DNA of 64,000 nt from Micrasema longulum (taxonomy: Eukaryota > Arthropoda > Insecta > Trichoptera > Brachycentridae). The number at the start of each line of letters is the position of its first letter. The stretch's first letter is position 1. Location: positions 124,001 to 188,000 of the forward strand of contig JAGVSM010002388.1 of assembly GCA_022494885.1 (NCBI GenBank), in the 5' to 3' direction. A program made the translations under genes and the position numbers. Below, piece after piece: positions 43,790 through 56,162 of the stretch. The notes beneath the pieces were generated by a model that worked only from the letters and a program-made list of their open reading frames with translations, ran no database searches and was not told the origin of the DNA.

Positions 43790-43880
43790 TGCCTAGAAGT
43801 GTAATAGTAAGCGTGTTCGCCTGCCATGCATGAGGTGCTGAGTTCGATTCCTGGCAGAGTTGGGGTGGAATATTTATTTA
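43790..43880 (+). mobile_element. SINE-1-like tRNA head, alone
   Basis: GCCTAGAAGTGTAATAGTAA then GCGTGTTCGCCTGCC and a B box AGTTCGATTCC at about 43841 to 43850, followed by TGGAATATTTATTTAATG as in SINE-1. No body follows. It could be a diverged relative of SINE-1. Confidence 0.6.
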
Positions 43881-44064
43881 ATGGGGGCGAATACGGAAAT
43901 TATGCGCGGGCATGTCATCAAATCAATATTTAATGCAGTCATTTCAAAAGTAAATTTAACTCCAATGCACAGAACCAATCAAATTGTAGCGCTGTTTTTC
44001 TGTAGAAGCATGCAGAAAAAATTAAACACAACAGTACTCAGTTTTTATATATGGACCTAGCTTC

Positions 44065-44255
44065 CTTCAAATGCATTTTTCAAAATATTAATGTGTGTTC
44101 ATCTTCAAAAAGTTGTTGATTGTGCCATGTTTTTCTCGTTTTCTTTGTTTCCTGCATCTATCAACATTTGCAAATAATCTTTTCAGCCTTTCTTTTACTG
44201 TTCAATCTCTCTACGTATCCAAACCAACACAGCACCCTTTTTGAAATAATACTGT
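44065..44255 (-). mobile_element. LINE family R, internal C-terminal fragment (decayed)
   Basis: The minus strand contains GGGTGCTGTGTTGGTTTGGA, AGAAAACGAGAAAAACATGG and CACAATCAACAACTTTTTGA, collinear with 47505 to 47660. The protein is unreadable beyond short stretches. It lacks both the 3' tail and the 5' part. Confidence 0.65.
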
Positions 44256-44689
44256 TACCTTTATAATTAACCATTTTGCTAGTTTGTTTATTTTTTATCT
44301 TGTTTTGCAAACAGATCATATTAAAAATATGCTTTTCAATAAACGCTGATTTATTTGGTACTGAACTGAACTGAAAAAAAAAACAGTTATTTTTATTAAA
44401 GAGAAATTGAATTCGTGACCTCCTTTTTAAGGGTACAAAAGAAAATATTTTTCTGAAAAACGGTTTTAATTTAAATTGTATACTTTACTCTTTGTTATTT
44501 TTTTATTGATTTAAAGACGGAACTATTTAGTAAAAAATTCACTGAATTAAATTTATCTCCCGATGCAGTTTATTTGGTAAAAAAAAACAGTCTTGTTCTG
44601 AAATCGGTTAAAAATAAAATGATTCAAGTAATTTAAAACAAATTATAACTTTATAAAAATGTTCTTCAGTCAAAAAAAATTTAAAATAT
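44256..44689. other. AT-rich sequence
   Basis: No supported feature. Confidence 0.3.
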
Positions 44690-44860
44690 TTGCCTTCTTA
44701 TGGTTAACCAAATATTTTAATTTTGAGGCTCTATGTAAATGACTAAGCTAATTGTAAATTACTCACCGTTAGATAATGGTAATCAAGTTGTGGTTAGAGC
44801 GGGGTGCAATCCTCAGACCATTGATCCGTGGGTCCGCGACGATTCAAATTAATTCATGCT
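44690..44860 (-). mobile_element. SINE-3, copy 2 (decayed)
   Basis: On the minus strand: GCGGACCCACGGATCAATGG, a lost B box, CCCCGCTCTAACCACAACTT, GATTACCATTATCTAAC and AAAATTAAAATATTTGG, following the SINE-3 order at 17818. Confidence 0.55.
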
Positions 44861-45990
44861 ATTTTTAAAAACCATTGCACCTGCAAATGATCATTTGGTA
44901 CCGTGAAGAAATTAACAGACAGAAATCAACAGACACACCAATTATGTGTTGTATAATTTAAACTCATATGATTCAACTCTGAAATTTTGTCTTTAATAAT
45001 TTAAAAACGTGCTTAAGACATGACGAAGGGGGGTTTCGCCTTTCGGACATAACTCATATTTATTATTTATAAAATTTGAGCCAGGGTTACGGCATGGTTT
45101 GAATAAAACATAGTAATGCGTGTTAGTTACGACAGTATATTTTATACTGTTAAACAGCCAAGGAAAAGGTTTTCTGTCAATCTATGCTAAGTCAACATTT
45201 TTTCGTTGTTTTCTGTAAAAAGACTTACATGGGACTTTTAAAGTATTCAAATCATGGTAAAAATAGCCTTTTATGTAACCAGCGTTTTTTTAGGATTAGG
45301 TTTTGTCAGGGTTGGCTGATTTATTTATTTAAATTAACTGAGAAACTCGTAATTTTCGTTTTACTTAAAGGATAAATAGTCCTTCTCTCAAAAAGAGACT
45401 TAAAAACAACTAGTCAAAAAATTAAAAAAACAAAGTTTTTATTAAATCATTTTAATACTGATTTCATTCGATAACAAAGTAAAATTTATAAAATGAAGTA
45501 ATTAATTTACATTTGTAATTAATTCCATGATCTTTTAAAATAAAAAATACAGTTATTTTAAATTCCAAAAAATGTTACTTTGTCTTACTCAAATAAATAT
45601 TTCCTAAAACTTTACTGGCATTTTTTAGGTTTATCTGTATTTAAATTTACTTGCTCAATAAACCTCGTTAATCCACGTGTAAAGTTTGTAAATATTTGTA
45701 TCAATAAAACATTTCGTGCAATTTTTGGGTCAAATCTTTCAGTTATTTCTTTATCTCATTACAAAAAAATATTATACGAAAACAAAAAAAATCAATTTGT
45801 TTTGAAGTGGAAATAAATTTATTATGTTTAATGAAATTTTTTTGAAAATTTTAGTAAAACATCTTAAGTTTATAAAAAAGATATTACATTATTAGGCATA
45901 ATTTTAAAAAAAAATGTTTTTGAAATACATATTAACCAAATAAAGCAATTCAACAAATAAAATAATGTTCTCGATTGATTTATTTGGTGT
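44861..45990. other. AT-rich sequence without recognised gene
   Basis: Frames at 45184 and 45580 are low-complexity and unsupported. Confidence 0.35.
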
Positions 45991-46426
45991 TTGTTTTGTA
46001 GAACTCCATATTTAGCATCCAGCCATAGAAAAGTGAAACATAGATAATAGAATCTTTGTGAAAAGAGTGAATTATCAAATCTACACAACAGTTGGAATGT
46101 TTTGAACTTTAACAAATGATGAACAGTAAATACACTTGTTTTTTACATTACTAACAGGAATCTAATTATGTAGTTGACCAGTTTTAATAATTTTTAAAGT
46201 ACTGTAAATTTTTTCTAGTGCTGTGTGTGTTTTCTGCAAATTAAGAAATGCCGTTTTCGTGATCGACGCCTTTTTTAGAAAGTGATTAAAAAAGTTTTTT
46301 TTGTATGAAAGCGGTCTGACTGTTTTTAGCAGAACATAGAATTGACCTTACTGCACCCGATAACATCAATATCGCATTTTTTCGAAATTGTGGACTGGCT
46401 GCTTTCTGCATAACTACGTTCAATTG
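45991..46426. mobile_element. M2: inverted-repeat DNA element, copy 2
   Basis: Reverse-complement relative of 14143 to 14583 across its full length, for example GAAATGCCGTTTTCGTGATC and AACATAGAATTGACCTTACT. The right end (46395 to 46426) keeps the inverted repeat CTGGCTGCTTTCTGCATAAC.. while the left end (45991 to 46022) is decayed to CCAGCC and scattered matches. Confidence 0.68.
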
Positions 46427-47179
46427 TCACGATATTTTTGTTTTTATATTTCTAAAAATAAAATAAATTGTTCAGTAGACACAAATCAGTGTTTGATTTC
46501 TCATATTATAAGTTTAAATAATTTTCAGTTATTTCGTTATTTAATAAATATTGATCAAATTGCATATCACGTTTTATAAAAAGAAAATAGCTTAATATTT
46601 TATTTTTTTGTTAACGTCTCTCTTTTTGTTTCGAATCTCACGATTTTCGCAATATTTATAATGCTCGAGATTAAAAAAAAAAGAAGCAAAAGTATTTATC
46701 CTAATTTCTCCTCTTAATTTTGAATTATTATGCTTTTAATTAGTTGCCCAAAGAAGTCGGCACCGTTAGAACGTGCGCAGGTAAGGGCCCTTTTCCCCTA
46801 AAGGACGTGTAAATTTTCCACCCGATGAATATAAAGTGACCACTTAAAAGTTGTTGGAAAATGTTCCTTCAGAGCATTCCCTGAGCTGAGAGGCTGTAAT
46901 ATCCTTTTCGATCCTTCACTAATAATGTTAAAATGTAATGAATTTCGGAATTATTCATATACTTAGCATAGGCATTAGTTGGCTTTCTTACTTCACATGA
47001 AAATTGTATTCTTGTTTTTGTAGCGGCAAATTTATTTGTTAAACGTGCTTTATTTTGGCTTTGTTTTAGAGTAAATAATGGTATAATTTTATATTGTTTT
47101 TGCTTACAGATTTATTTTGGATTTATTTCTATCAAATAAGAAAATTATACATACGTCTAGACATTTATATCTTAGACGT
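46427..47179. other. Unassigned sequence
   Basis: AT-rich with a GC-richer patch near 46750 to 46900. No supported feature. Confidence 0.35.
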
Positions 47180-47790
47180 TTCTGGGAAGGATATTTACTA
47201 GGGATAGGGTTGAAAGGAGGGTGAGTGCCAGGAACAGGGTGAACGGTGCACTAAAATCTACTTTGACAAACAAATGTTTATCGCAGGAGGCTAAACTAGC
47301 AGTTCACAATGGAGTTCTAGTGCCAACTCTAATGTATGGGAGCGAAGTATGGAATTAGAAAAACGATGATGAAAGTATGATAAATGCTGTTGAAATGCGA
47401 TCTCTCGGGTGAATGTGTGGCAAAACGATGTATGATGGGTGCACAAGTGTCGAGATCCGTGAACTGTATAAGGCTAATATATGTATTATCGACAGAATCA
47501 AGAAAGAGGTGCTGCGTTGGTAGAGCGAATGGACATTGAAAGAACGGCTAAAAGGATCTACGATGCGAATGTTGATGGATGCAGAAAACGAGGAAGGCCG
47601 AGAAAGAGATGGCACGATCAAGTCCATCAAAAACTTGAAGATGAACATGTCAATAGTAGGAATAATCGGCGTGCGTGCATGAGAAGATGTATGAATGTAG
47701 AGGAAGCGAGGTATATATGCAAAGATAGAGTGATATGGCGTTCTATCATCTCTGCCTATCCCTACGGGGAAACGGCATGATGGTTTGTTT
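47180..47790 (+). mobile_element. LINE family R, longest copy (reverse transcriptase thumb to C-terminus)
   Basis: The first frame (from about 47187) reads FTRDRVERRVSARNRVNGAL, LSQEAKLAVHNGVLVPTLMY, GSEVW, then MCGKTMYDGCTSVEIRELYK and IDRIKKEVLRW. A frameshift leads into ERMDIERTAKRIYDANVDGC, RKRGRPRKRWHDQVHQKLED and NVEEARYICKDRVIWRS, with a stop at about 47780. NGVLxPTLMYGSExW and GRPRKRWxDQ are typical of RTE-like LINEs. One stop and one frameshift are present and the catalytic domain is missing. The tail is a TTTG repeat at 47785 to 47806. Confidence 0.83.
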
Positions 47791-47799
47791 GTTTTGTTT

Positions 47800-47870
47800 G
47801 TTTGTCTAGACATTTACAGGACTTAAAACTCGTCATTGGTTGGTTTAAGTTTAGTGGTAATGTCAAACAT
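47800..47870 (-). repeat. Repeat W fragment
   Basis: GACATTTACAGGACTTAAAA and CGTCATTGGTTGGTTTAAG match the reversed centre of W. Confidence 0.45.
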
Positions 47871-48004
47871 ACATGTAGATACGTTTAAACGTATAAAAGT
47901 GAATATAACGCACTGTGTAAATAATCATAGACTGTAGGCTGTTTGATGATTTAGGTTTCATTAATTAATTATGCTTGAGGATATTATCCACTGATAGATG
48001 AGCT

Positions 48005-48222
48005 AGCTAGACCGGCACATAGTGCGTCACGAGGGTCTTCTACATGAAGTAATAGAGGGGATGTCTGAGGGTACAAACTACAGAGAGTGCCCTCGCCGAG
48101 AATACCTTGAAGATTTATGCAAAAATATAAGTTGTAAGTCACATAAAGACCTTGCAGGACAAACTGGACTAGTAGAGGAGATACACAGCTTTGCTGTACA
48201 CCAAACCACACTTTGCTAAAAC
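48005..48222 (+). mobile_element. LINE remnant: RTE-like C-terminus
   Basis: The frame reads HIVRHEGLLHEVIEGMSEGT, NYRECPRREYLEDLCKNISC and KSHKDLA, ending FAVHQTTLC with a stop at 48219. This fits the FGHIxRHxGLxxxIxEGxxEGKxxRGRPRxxYxxQ.. CxSYKxLxxxAxxRExWR end of another endonuclease/reverse-transcriptase LINE. Unbroken over about 65 codons; nothing upstream. Confidence 0.7.
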
Positions 48223-49754
48223 CAGAGAGAGTGTTTTAACATTTTTTCTTGTTTGTTGTTTACGAATACATGTCTAAACTTTATATGAATAACAAGAAAA
48301 ATGCTTTCCAGATAGCTATCAGATAGTTTTATTGAAAAATGTATTTTTTATTATTTATGCATAATACATACGCAATATCAAACATTTGACATAATTCGCC
48401 CTCCTTGCGGTAACCCATGTCAAGTTCCAACATCCTTTTTTTTCTTTTGAGAATGAATAAACATGTAAAATAAAAATAAAACTACAAAATTATTTTCAAT
48501 ATCAAAAATCAATCTTTTCAACGTCCTCCGATTTGAATAATGATCACACTTATTTTAATTATTGAAGAGAAAACTATTATTTATAAAGACCAAAATTCAC
48601 AAAAAATTAAGCATTTATGAATCTGGTTAATGAAATTAAAAATTGTAATTTTTGGGATGTCACCAAGAACCCACCACGCAACCTAATTATAGGAGGCAAG
48701 CGTATAAGACGTTGCACTAAATTTCGTAAAATAAAATTTAAACGTAACATAAATGATGAAATAATTTAAGTAAGTTCTCATCATATTAAATCATAAATGT
48801 TCAACACTGAAAAAATTTAGAATATATACATGCATGTTTCAATTTCATAAATAACCATTTTATTTTTTGAAAGGCTGCTAAACGATGCTGTTAAAATCAT
48901 GTCACAACCATCAAAAGATCACGATAAACAAATTTTCCCGCCAGCGCACACCGGAAACACGAAAGCTTAAAACAGTAGAGTAAGCCTGCAGTCAGCATTT
49001 AACAGCACAATTCCTCATACAAATATGAAAGCTCGGAGAATTAATCTTATGATTTAATGCTGCATAATTATAGATTAGCTACCTTTGTGTGCTGCAGAAA
49101 GAGCTTTACGTTTCATTTAACATGAGCTTTCGCGGAGTGATCTTAAAGCGCTGAATACGAATGTGAGCTTTATTGACTTTTTAGGCAGATTTAGATTTCA
49201 GTCTACGCTAACGACACCGGAAATTATCGTTTTGATTGCCACACTCTATGAATAATGATGATGGGGTATATTATTTGCTGATCAAATATCGTCATTGTCC
49301 TCGTATTTTTCTTTTTTGTTAATTTTTATTACTGTTTTAATAAAATAAACGAATCCTTAACAATAAAAAACTCAACATTTTTTAATATTCTAAAACAAAT
49401 AAAGTCATAAAATTCTTAATAGAAAAGCATAAATTGATAAATAATGTTAAAAAAAAAACTAAATATTATCTATTAAGGTATTATATTTGTATAAAAAACC
49501 ACTCATATCGAAAGATTTTACCAAATTTTTAAAAATTGATTTAACAAACATTTATGTTCAAATTTATTTTCATTATATTTAACATCATTATTTTAATTAG
49601 CAAGCAAAAACGAATTCGTTCACTTTTTCCCCATACAAAATCACAGTAAAAGATCAACTGACATGCTATATATGGGTCAAAATGAAGCAGACTCTTTTAG
49701 TGGTGGATACTAATTTATGAGTTAAATATGACCATAAACGTTATTATTACGGAC
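48223..49754. other. AT-rich sequence without recognised gene
   Basis: Contains a GC-richer part at 48930 to 49260 without long frames. No repeat match found. Confidence 0.4.
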
Positions 49755-52700
49755 ACTGCAAAACAAACAGTCGCAATACATCCACTTTGTTTGACGTATC
49801 AACCAAAACAAGTAAGAAGTCTAGAGGAGGAGGTTTGTTAATTTGTGTAAATAAAAATGTGAAATCCTCTATTATTCCCTGTAAAAAGGTAATTGTTGAA
49901 CAATTATTTGTTAAAGTTGAAATTCAGGGTGTCAAGTTGATTATTGGAAGTGTATATATCCCCCCTAATTCTGATTCTTGTCATTATAATGACCATTGTG
50001 AAGATGTTGAAAGCATTTATAGAAGATTTCCTAAGTACCAAATGTTATCAGTGGGTGACTATAATCTTTCGAGTTTTAACTGGCTAAACTTAGTGGATAC
50101 AAATGTTACTGGTGTGTTGACTATGAACTCGAGTATAGTTAGAGACATGGCCGTTTTCCTGGGTCTATCACAGTGTAACTATGTATCCAACTCAAATAAT
50201 CGTTTTCTGGATTCGATTTTTTATAACGTACCCTCAATTATAGTTGACCAAAGTATAGATGCTCTTTCACCTATTGATGCCAATCATCCACCATTAGATA
50301 TTACGATTTCCAATTTATTTATTTCTAAACTAAAACAAGTGACTACGTACAGAAATTTTTCAAGAGTCGATTTTTTAGTAATTTTCTAATTATTTGGAAT
50401 CAGCTGATTGGAGTTTTCTTCAAGACTATGATCTAAATGACAATCTCTTAGCTTTTAATAATATTTTAAACTCTTCTATAGAGCAATTTGTACCAATTTC
50501 AGTTCAAAGAGAAAACAAATATCCAAGTTGGATTTCTAAGGATTTGATTGATTTAATAATCTCCAAAAAAAATATGCATAAGCAATATAAAAAAACCAGA
50601 TCAATAACTAATTATATTGAATTCAATAAGATTAGGAAGGATTGTAAAAAAAACATCATTAATATGTCACAATATTCTGACTGATCCTAAGCATTTCTGG
50701 AGATATGCTAAAATCCTAGACAATAGCGATACTGGTATTCCTAAATCTATGAATATGGAAATAATAGGTCTAGTAATATGCAAGATACAGTTAATATGTT
50801 CGCTGACTTTTTCTCCAATGTTTATGATGATGCTGTAACTTTAAATAACACAATGGAAAATAAACTAACTGAGCTTATTGACCTGCCTAACTTTACTATT
50901 CCTGATGATAAAATTATTAAGTTTGTAAAATCGTTAGATAAACGTTAGTCTGCTGGCCCTGATGGTATTCCTTCAGTCTACATTATAAATTGTATTCATA
51001 TATTAGCACATCCTATTAAAATTTTATTCAATAAGTCTTTAACTACTGGCGTATTTCCTGATAAATGGAAATATAGCCACATTACACCCATATTTAAAAA
51101 GGGTAGCAAAGATGAAATATCCAACTACAGACCTATTTGTATTCAGTCTACCCTCCCTAAGTTGTTTGAAAAACTTGTACTTGATAACTTAATTATACCT
51201 TTAAAACAAATAATTGCTTCTGAGCAACATGGGTTTATTACTGGTCGTTCAACAGTCACCAATCTCATTTTGTACGAGAATTTTATTGCATTCATAGTGC
51301 ACTTCATAAGATGCACCAGGTCGACGCTATATACACCGACTTCGAAGTTTGCCACTCTAACTTGTTGCAGAAACTTGGTCGACTGGGAATACGCGATGAA
51401 CTCTTAAAATGGTTCATTAGTTACTTATATAATAGAAAAATAGCAGTTAAAATAAATTCTCATATGTCCTATAGTTTTTTAGCAACAAGCGTCGTACTCC
51501 AAGGATCACACTTAGGACCTATTTTATTTTTAATTTATATAAATGATATTGTTGAAATTTTTAGCGATGTAAAATATTTACTTTTTGCTGACGACCTTAA
51601 ACTTTATAGAATTGTAAATACTACTGATGATTGCAATACCCTGCAGATGAATCTCAACAAAATTCACGATTGGTGCAATAAAAATAATATTTTTCTCAAT
51701 ATAGATAAATGCCAGGTTATTTCCTTTTCTAAAAGTAAGAAACTTTTAATTTTTAACTATTTGTTAAACCACGCAACAATTGAAAGAGTTGATTTCATTA
51801 GGGATCTTGGCGTAATTTTTTATGATAAACTTACATTTATCAAACATATTGACAAGATTTCAAATGAGGCGCTAAGTATGTTGGGATTTATTTGTAGGGT
51901 TACTAATAAATTTGAAAGTATCGCACCAATCAAGTCACTTTATTGCTCCCCGGTTAAAAGTCGTTTAGAATATATTTCTCAAGTCTGGTCGCCCCATTAT
52001 CGTGTACATTCTGATTCACTCGAGCGCGTCCAGAAGAAATTTCTAAAATATATTAATTTTAAACTTCATATTCCAGCTACTTTATTTAATTATAATCAAT
52101 TATTGTCTTCAGCAAATCTTTTAAGACTTTCTGATAGGAGAATCCTAACTGACCTAATATTACTTTTTAATGTGATCAATTCATTAATTGACTGTCCAGA
52201 TTTGCTGGAGTTGGTGTGTTTCCGTGTACCTGGTTGACATACCCGCCACAGATCTCCCTTTTGTTCTGCAAGTTCTAGAACCAACTATTACATGCACTCG
52301 CCTATCCCTAGGCTCCATAGATATGGCAATCAGTATGAGGACAAGGCTGATATATTTGGTTCTGGACTTGATAGTTATAAAACGAGTCTGATTTCTTTTT
52401 TTCTCTCGCAATATTATTCTTAAACTTTTCTTTATATTTAAAAATGTTTTTCCTTTTTTTGTTTTTTCATATTTATGTATTTATTTTGTTAATATTTTTG
52501 GTTGCTTTTATGTATTTACCTACTTGTTACTATTGTTATAGTTATCCAATTTTATAATTTTTTGTTATGTTTTTATATATGTATTTTTTTTTCATATTTA
52601 TGTTCAATATATGTTAAAGGCTGTTATTACTGGTCGTTCAACATTTTTTTGGCGGCCTCCGTGGTTCAGTGGTTAAGACGCTTGACTCACACGCGGAAGG

Positions 52701-52898
52701 TTCCGGGTTCGATTCCCGGTGAGAGCACAAAAATTAAAATAAAAAAAATGTGATTTTTCTCAAGCCTGGGTGTTCTGTGATGTAATTCACCACTGTAATT
52801 GGGCTTCCTGGCCTGTTGTGGTGCAAAAAAATAAGAAAGAATAAGAAAGAAAGGCAATTTATGCCGTTTATGTAAAATAAATAAACTGAGAATATTAA
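49755..52898 (+). mobile_element. LINE family X, longest element: endonuclease and reverse transcriptase (CR1/Jockey-like)
   Basis: Endonuclease, C-terminal half (49787 to 50389): SKKSRGGGLLICVNKNVKSS, a GSVYIPPNSD segment, GDYNLSSFNW (the GDFN motif) and DANHPPLDI near the usual SDH site; the N-terminal half is missing. Linker at 50394 to 50860. Reverse transcriptase from about 50880: SAGPDGIP after a TAG at 50946, TPIFKKGSKDEISNYRPI, EQHGFITGRSTVTNLI, AIYTDFEVCHSNLL, GPILFLIYINDI and FADDLKLY at 51581 to 51604. Then the thumb and SPVKSRLEYISQVWSPHYRV to a stop at 52237. At least four frame breaks are present. The second half of the TDFSKAFD motif is deleted. The 3' UTR ends at about 52898 and is split by SINE-2. 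Confidence 0.9.
52616..52855 (+). mobile_element. SINE-2, copy 2, with a LINE-derived 5' tag
   Basis: The SINE runs from GGCGGCCTCCGTGGTTCAGT at 52651 to an A-rich tail ending near 52850, with B box GGTTCGATTCC at 52706 to 52716 and a body identical to the 8817 copy. It sits in the family X 3' UTR: AAAGGC occurs on both sides (52616 to 52621, 52850 to 52855), and the uninterrupted join is seen at 61742 to 61755 on the minus strand. Between the left AAAGGC and the SINE are 29 extra bases: 20 identical to 51235 to 51254 of the LINE, then T7. Confidence 0.85.
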
Positions 52899-53359
52899 AA
52901 ATACAAAACCGATGTCTCATAGTATGATGCCGTAGTTGAGTAAAATAAGTTGTGTATGATCTCTGTTAATAAAACAAAGTACTTAACAATGTCAAAATAG
53001 CCACTCAGATGTTGTCCATTGATAATGTACATATTGAGCGAGTCATGTGGTTAACTCACCTTGGTGTAGAGATCTCCAGCAACAGTTACCTATAAATTGA
53101 AGTTCGAGCACAGCCTAATAAACCTCCAGCTGTGGCTGGCTTTTTTCGGAACACTTTATGGAAAAACAATTACATGCAAATTAAAACTAAGGGCAAGATA
53201 TAGACATGCATCTGAGTCATCATGTCCTAAGGGATGACGCTTCTTTGCAAGCAGAATGACAATCAATGAGAAGATAAGGCCTAATTTTTTTATTTTTAAA
53301 TAATATTTATATGGGAGTTGCTTTATTTTTTACCTTAATGTGATTTTTCTTCTATTATA
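52899..53359. other. Sequence between two LINEs
   Basis: No clear frame. It may hold the decayed 5' part (endonuclease region) of the following family I element, but no motif was recognised. Confidence 0.35.
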
Positions 53360-56162
53360 TTACTTTTATTTTAACTAAACTGTTGGAATCAAAAGGAATA
53401 TTCAGAGCCAATCAGGAACTTCTCAGCAATTGCTCATGAGGAGATGAAACCACTTAAAAGTTTTCAGGAGAAACCGGTCTGTTGACAGTAAATAGTCAAG
53501 GTCCAGTTGGTCCTGGTGGTCTAATGAACTCACTGCACTGAAAAAGAATGCAATAAAAACCATGCACAAACTCCGTAATTCTGAAATGACGAGACGCGAA
53601 GCCATTACGCTTTTCGCTTATTCAAAAGCATAAGAAAGACATAAAAAAGTTATTGCTGATGCCAAGATACAATAGTGGAAAAAATATTGCTCAATACAAA
53701 ACAAGGAAACAGCTTGGTCTGCTATATACATGCCTATATCCTAGCAAAGAATGACAACTAAATCCTCCAATGTCTCTTAAAAATGGAGACACAGTTTTCA
53801 AAACTGCTGAAGACTCTGTGCAGGGTTTTTTGGAATATTTTTTTCCAGACAATGACGTCATCTCAGAATTAGTGCTGCACTCTGAAATAAAAAGCGAAGC
53901 TCAACTTTTATCGATGGAACCAGACGACCCACTATTTACAAAACAAGAAATCGTTTACATACTACGGAATATTAGCCCCAAAAAAGCACCGGGCAATGAC
54001 TACTTTACATTAGATATATGCAATAAGGTCACAACTATTTGAAAACGAAATTTTCGAAATGTATAACGCATGTTTACGACATTATTGCTTTATTATCTGT
54101 TGGAAGTGCTCTAATGTTATTGTCATACCAAGACCTGGCAAAGTTGAGAAAAATGATGTTAAATCATGTAAACTTATCGAGTTCATTCCAGTTTTTGGAA
54201 ATGTTTTGGAGAAACTATGATTGAAAAAATTTCCTGGCATCTTAATAAAAAACTAAGCCCAAAACAGTATGGTTTTACACCCCAGAAGTCTACCAAAGAT
54301 GCCTTAAATGCAGCCATGCAGTCAAAAAAACTGCCCTAAAAATATTTTGGAACTAGTTATTGACTATCTCGAAAATAGAGAGGTCAAAATAACGCGCGCA
54401 GATTTAACAAAATACAAAAAGACTTCACAAAGATGTTTTCAAAGTTCAGTTTGTGGTCCAAGCTTTGAATTGACATACAAGCGTTTGCTGATGATGTTTT
54501 TCTGACAGTCAGAGCTCAATTTATGTTTGCAGTCTAAGAAAGAACAAACCGTGCCCTTTCGACAACAGCTGATTGGGGAAAAAATGTTACACTTAACTTC
54601 TCAGAGGAAAAAACAAACGCAATGCTAGTAACCAAAAGGAAAGATACTCTTCCTAAATTATTCATGAACGGTGTAAGACTAGCTTTTGCTGACTCTATCA
54701 ATGTATTAGGTGTAACTGTAGACAATAATCTCAACTGGTCACTTCATGTAGGTAATGTTTGAAAGAAGGCTGCCAATCTTTCTGAAATCCTTGTGAAAGT
54801 AGCAAAACCAACATAGGAGTGCTCTTTTACTGTAATGCAGCAAATATATTATGGTGCTATTGAACCTTTTGTTACATATGCGGCCAGTTTATGGAGTGAA
54901 GCGTTAAAAAAGAAATGCAATAAGAAAAAACTTAACAGCTTACAAAGACAATTTGCCATAAGATCTTATAGAGGATACCGAACAATTTCACTCATCTCAG
55001 CTCAAGCCTTAACAGGGTTTACACCCTTAGACATTAAAATTCAAGAAAGAAAGGACATTTATAATGTCAAGTAATTTGGTAAGCTATATTTCATTCCATA
55101 AGATCGCAAGTATAAAGGAACTGCAAACTATTTTGATTTACCTCACCCGTGTGAAAGAACTCTCGAAAGTGTTATTTTACTTAACAAAGATATACCTCTT
55201 TATTCTCTCAATGAAACAAAAATCTTTACGGATGGTATCCTGCTTGACGGCAAAGTGGGAGTGGCATTTGATTCTATTGAGGTTGATAAAGAATAACCAG
55301 GCAGAACATTTAAATTAGACAATTTCTGCTCAGTTTTTCAGGCTGAACTACTTGAAATACGGGAAACTCTCGAATGGTTATTAAAAAAATCACCAGAGAG
55401 TTAATGTAAACATATTATCAGATTGTCGTTTGGGCGTTAAAACATTACTCGGTCAGTTAATCTATTAATTGTAGATATTCAGAATAAAATCGAGCATTTA
55501 AAAATCAAAGGGATGATTTTTCAAATATGCTGGATAAGAACCCATGCTGGTATCGTAGGTAATGAGAGAGCTGATAAACTAGCAAGAGCCGCAACTTGAA
55601 GAAGAAGAGCACGATTTTTTCCCAGAATTTCTTCACTTAACTTTGCATAACGCTGTATAAAACAAAATACACAGCAGCGTTAGGATTATTTCCGCGCTTT
55701 TTCTGCGGGTAAAGTCACCAAATGGTTTTTTTTTTTGCTGGCTGGTGCAGCAAATTTCCGTCATCATCACCAACGTACTTTCGAAACGACCCAATTTTTT
55801 ACCGGACACGAAGCCATGAAAAGTTTCCTATAAAGGTTTAAAATAAGGAATGATGACTATTTTCTATGCGATGATATTTCTTCACAGCCACATCTTATTT
55901 ACAACGCCATAACCTTGAAGCAGAATGCAGATATCCACACTGTCGTTAAAAGTAGTTATCGTGCGTCATTGTTCTTGGACTTTGCAACAATGGTGATTGG
56001 AATCATAAAGGTAATAAACCAAAATCAGTTATTGAACATCCCATTTCCAAGATAAACTAAAATGTTTTTTCTCCGAGTACCTTAGCCTTGTACATGACAC
56101 GTAAGGCTACTAAATACAGGGGTCTAAATGTATAAAAAAAAGAAAGAAAAATAAAAAAAAGT
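53360..56162 (+). mobile_element. LINE family I: reverse transcriptase with RNase H (R1/I-like), decayed
   Basis: Order of parts: WSWWSNELTALKKNAIKTMH at about 53511 (the PWWNxEL segment before the polymerase); polymerase start with NISPKKAPGNDYFTLDI (53970); SSVCGPSFE (the GCPQGSVCGP motif, partly lost); FADDVFLT at 54484; thumb with INVLGVTVDNNLNWSLHVG and YYGAIEPFVTYAASLWSEAL. RNase H: TDGILLDGKVGVAF (55229), FQAELLEIRETLEWL, ILSDCRLGVKTL and HAGIVGNERADKLARAAT (about 55540). Then TGHEAMKSFL..RFKIRNDDYF with a CDD, the zinc-knuckle-like C-terminus. It ends in an A-rich tail at 56130 to 56162. There are many stops, frameshifts and a deletion before FADD. A full RNase H and the SVCGP motif place it with R1/I-type LINEs. 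Confidence 0.85.

Noticed and set aside
47355..47813. 152-codon minus-strand frame
   Set aside because: Antisense shadow of LINE family R, whose plus-strand motifs are clear.
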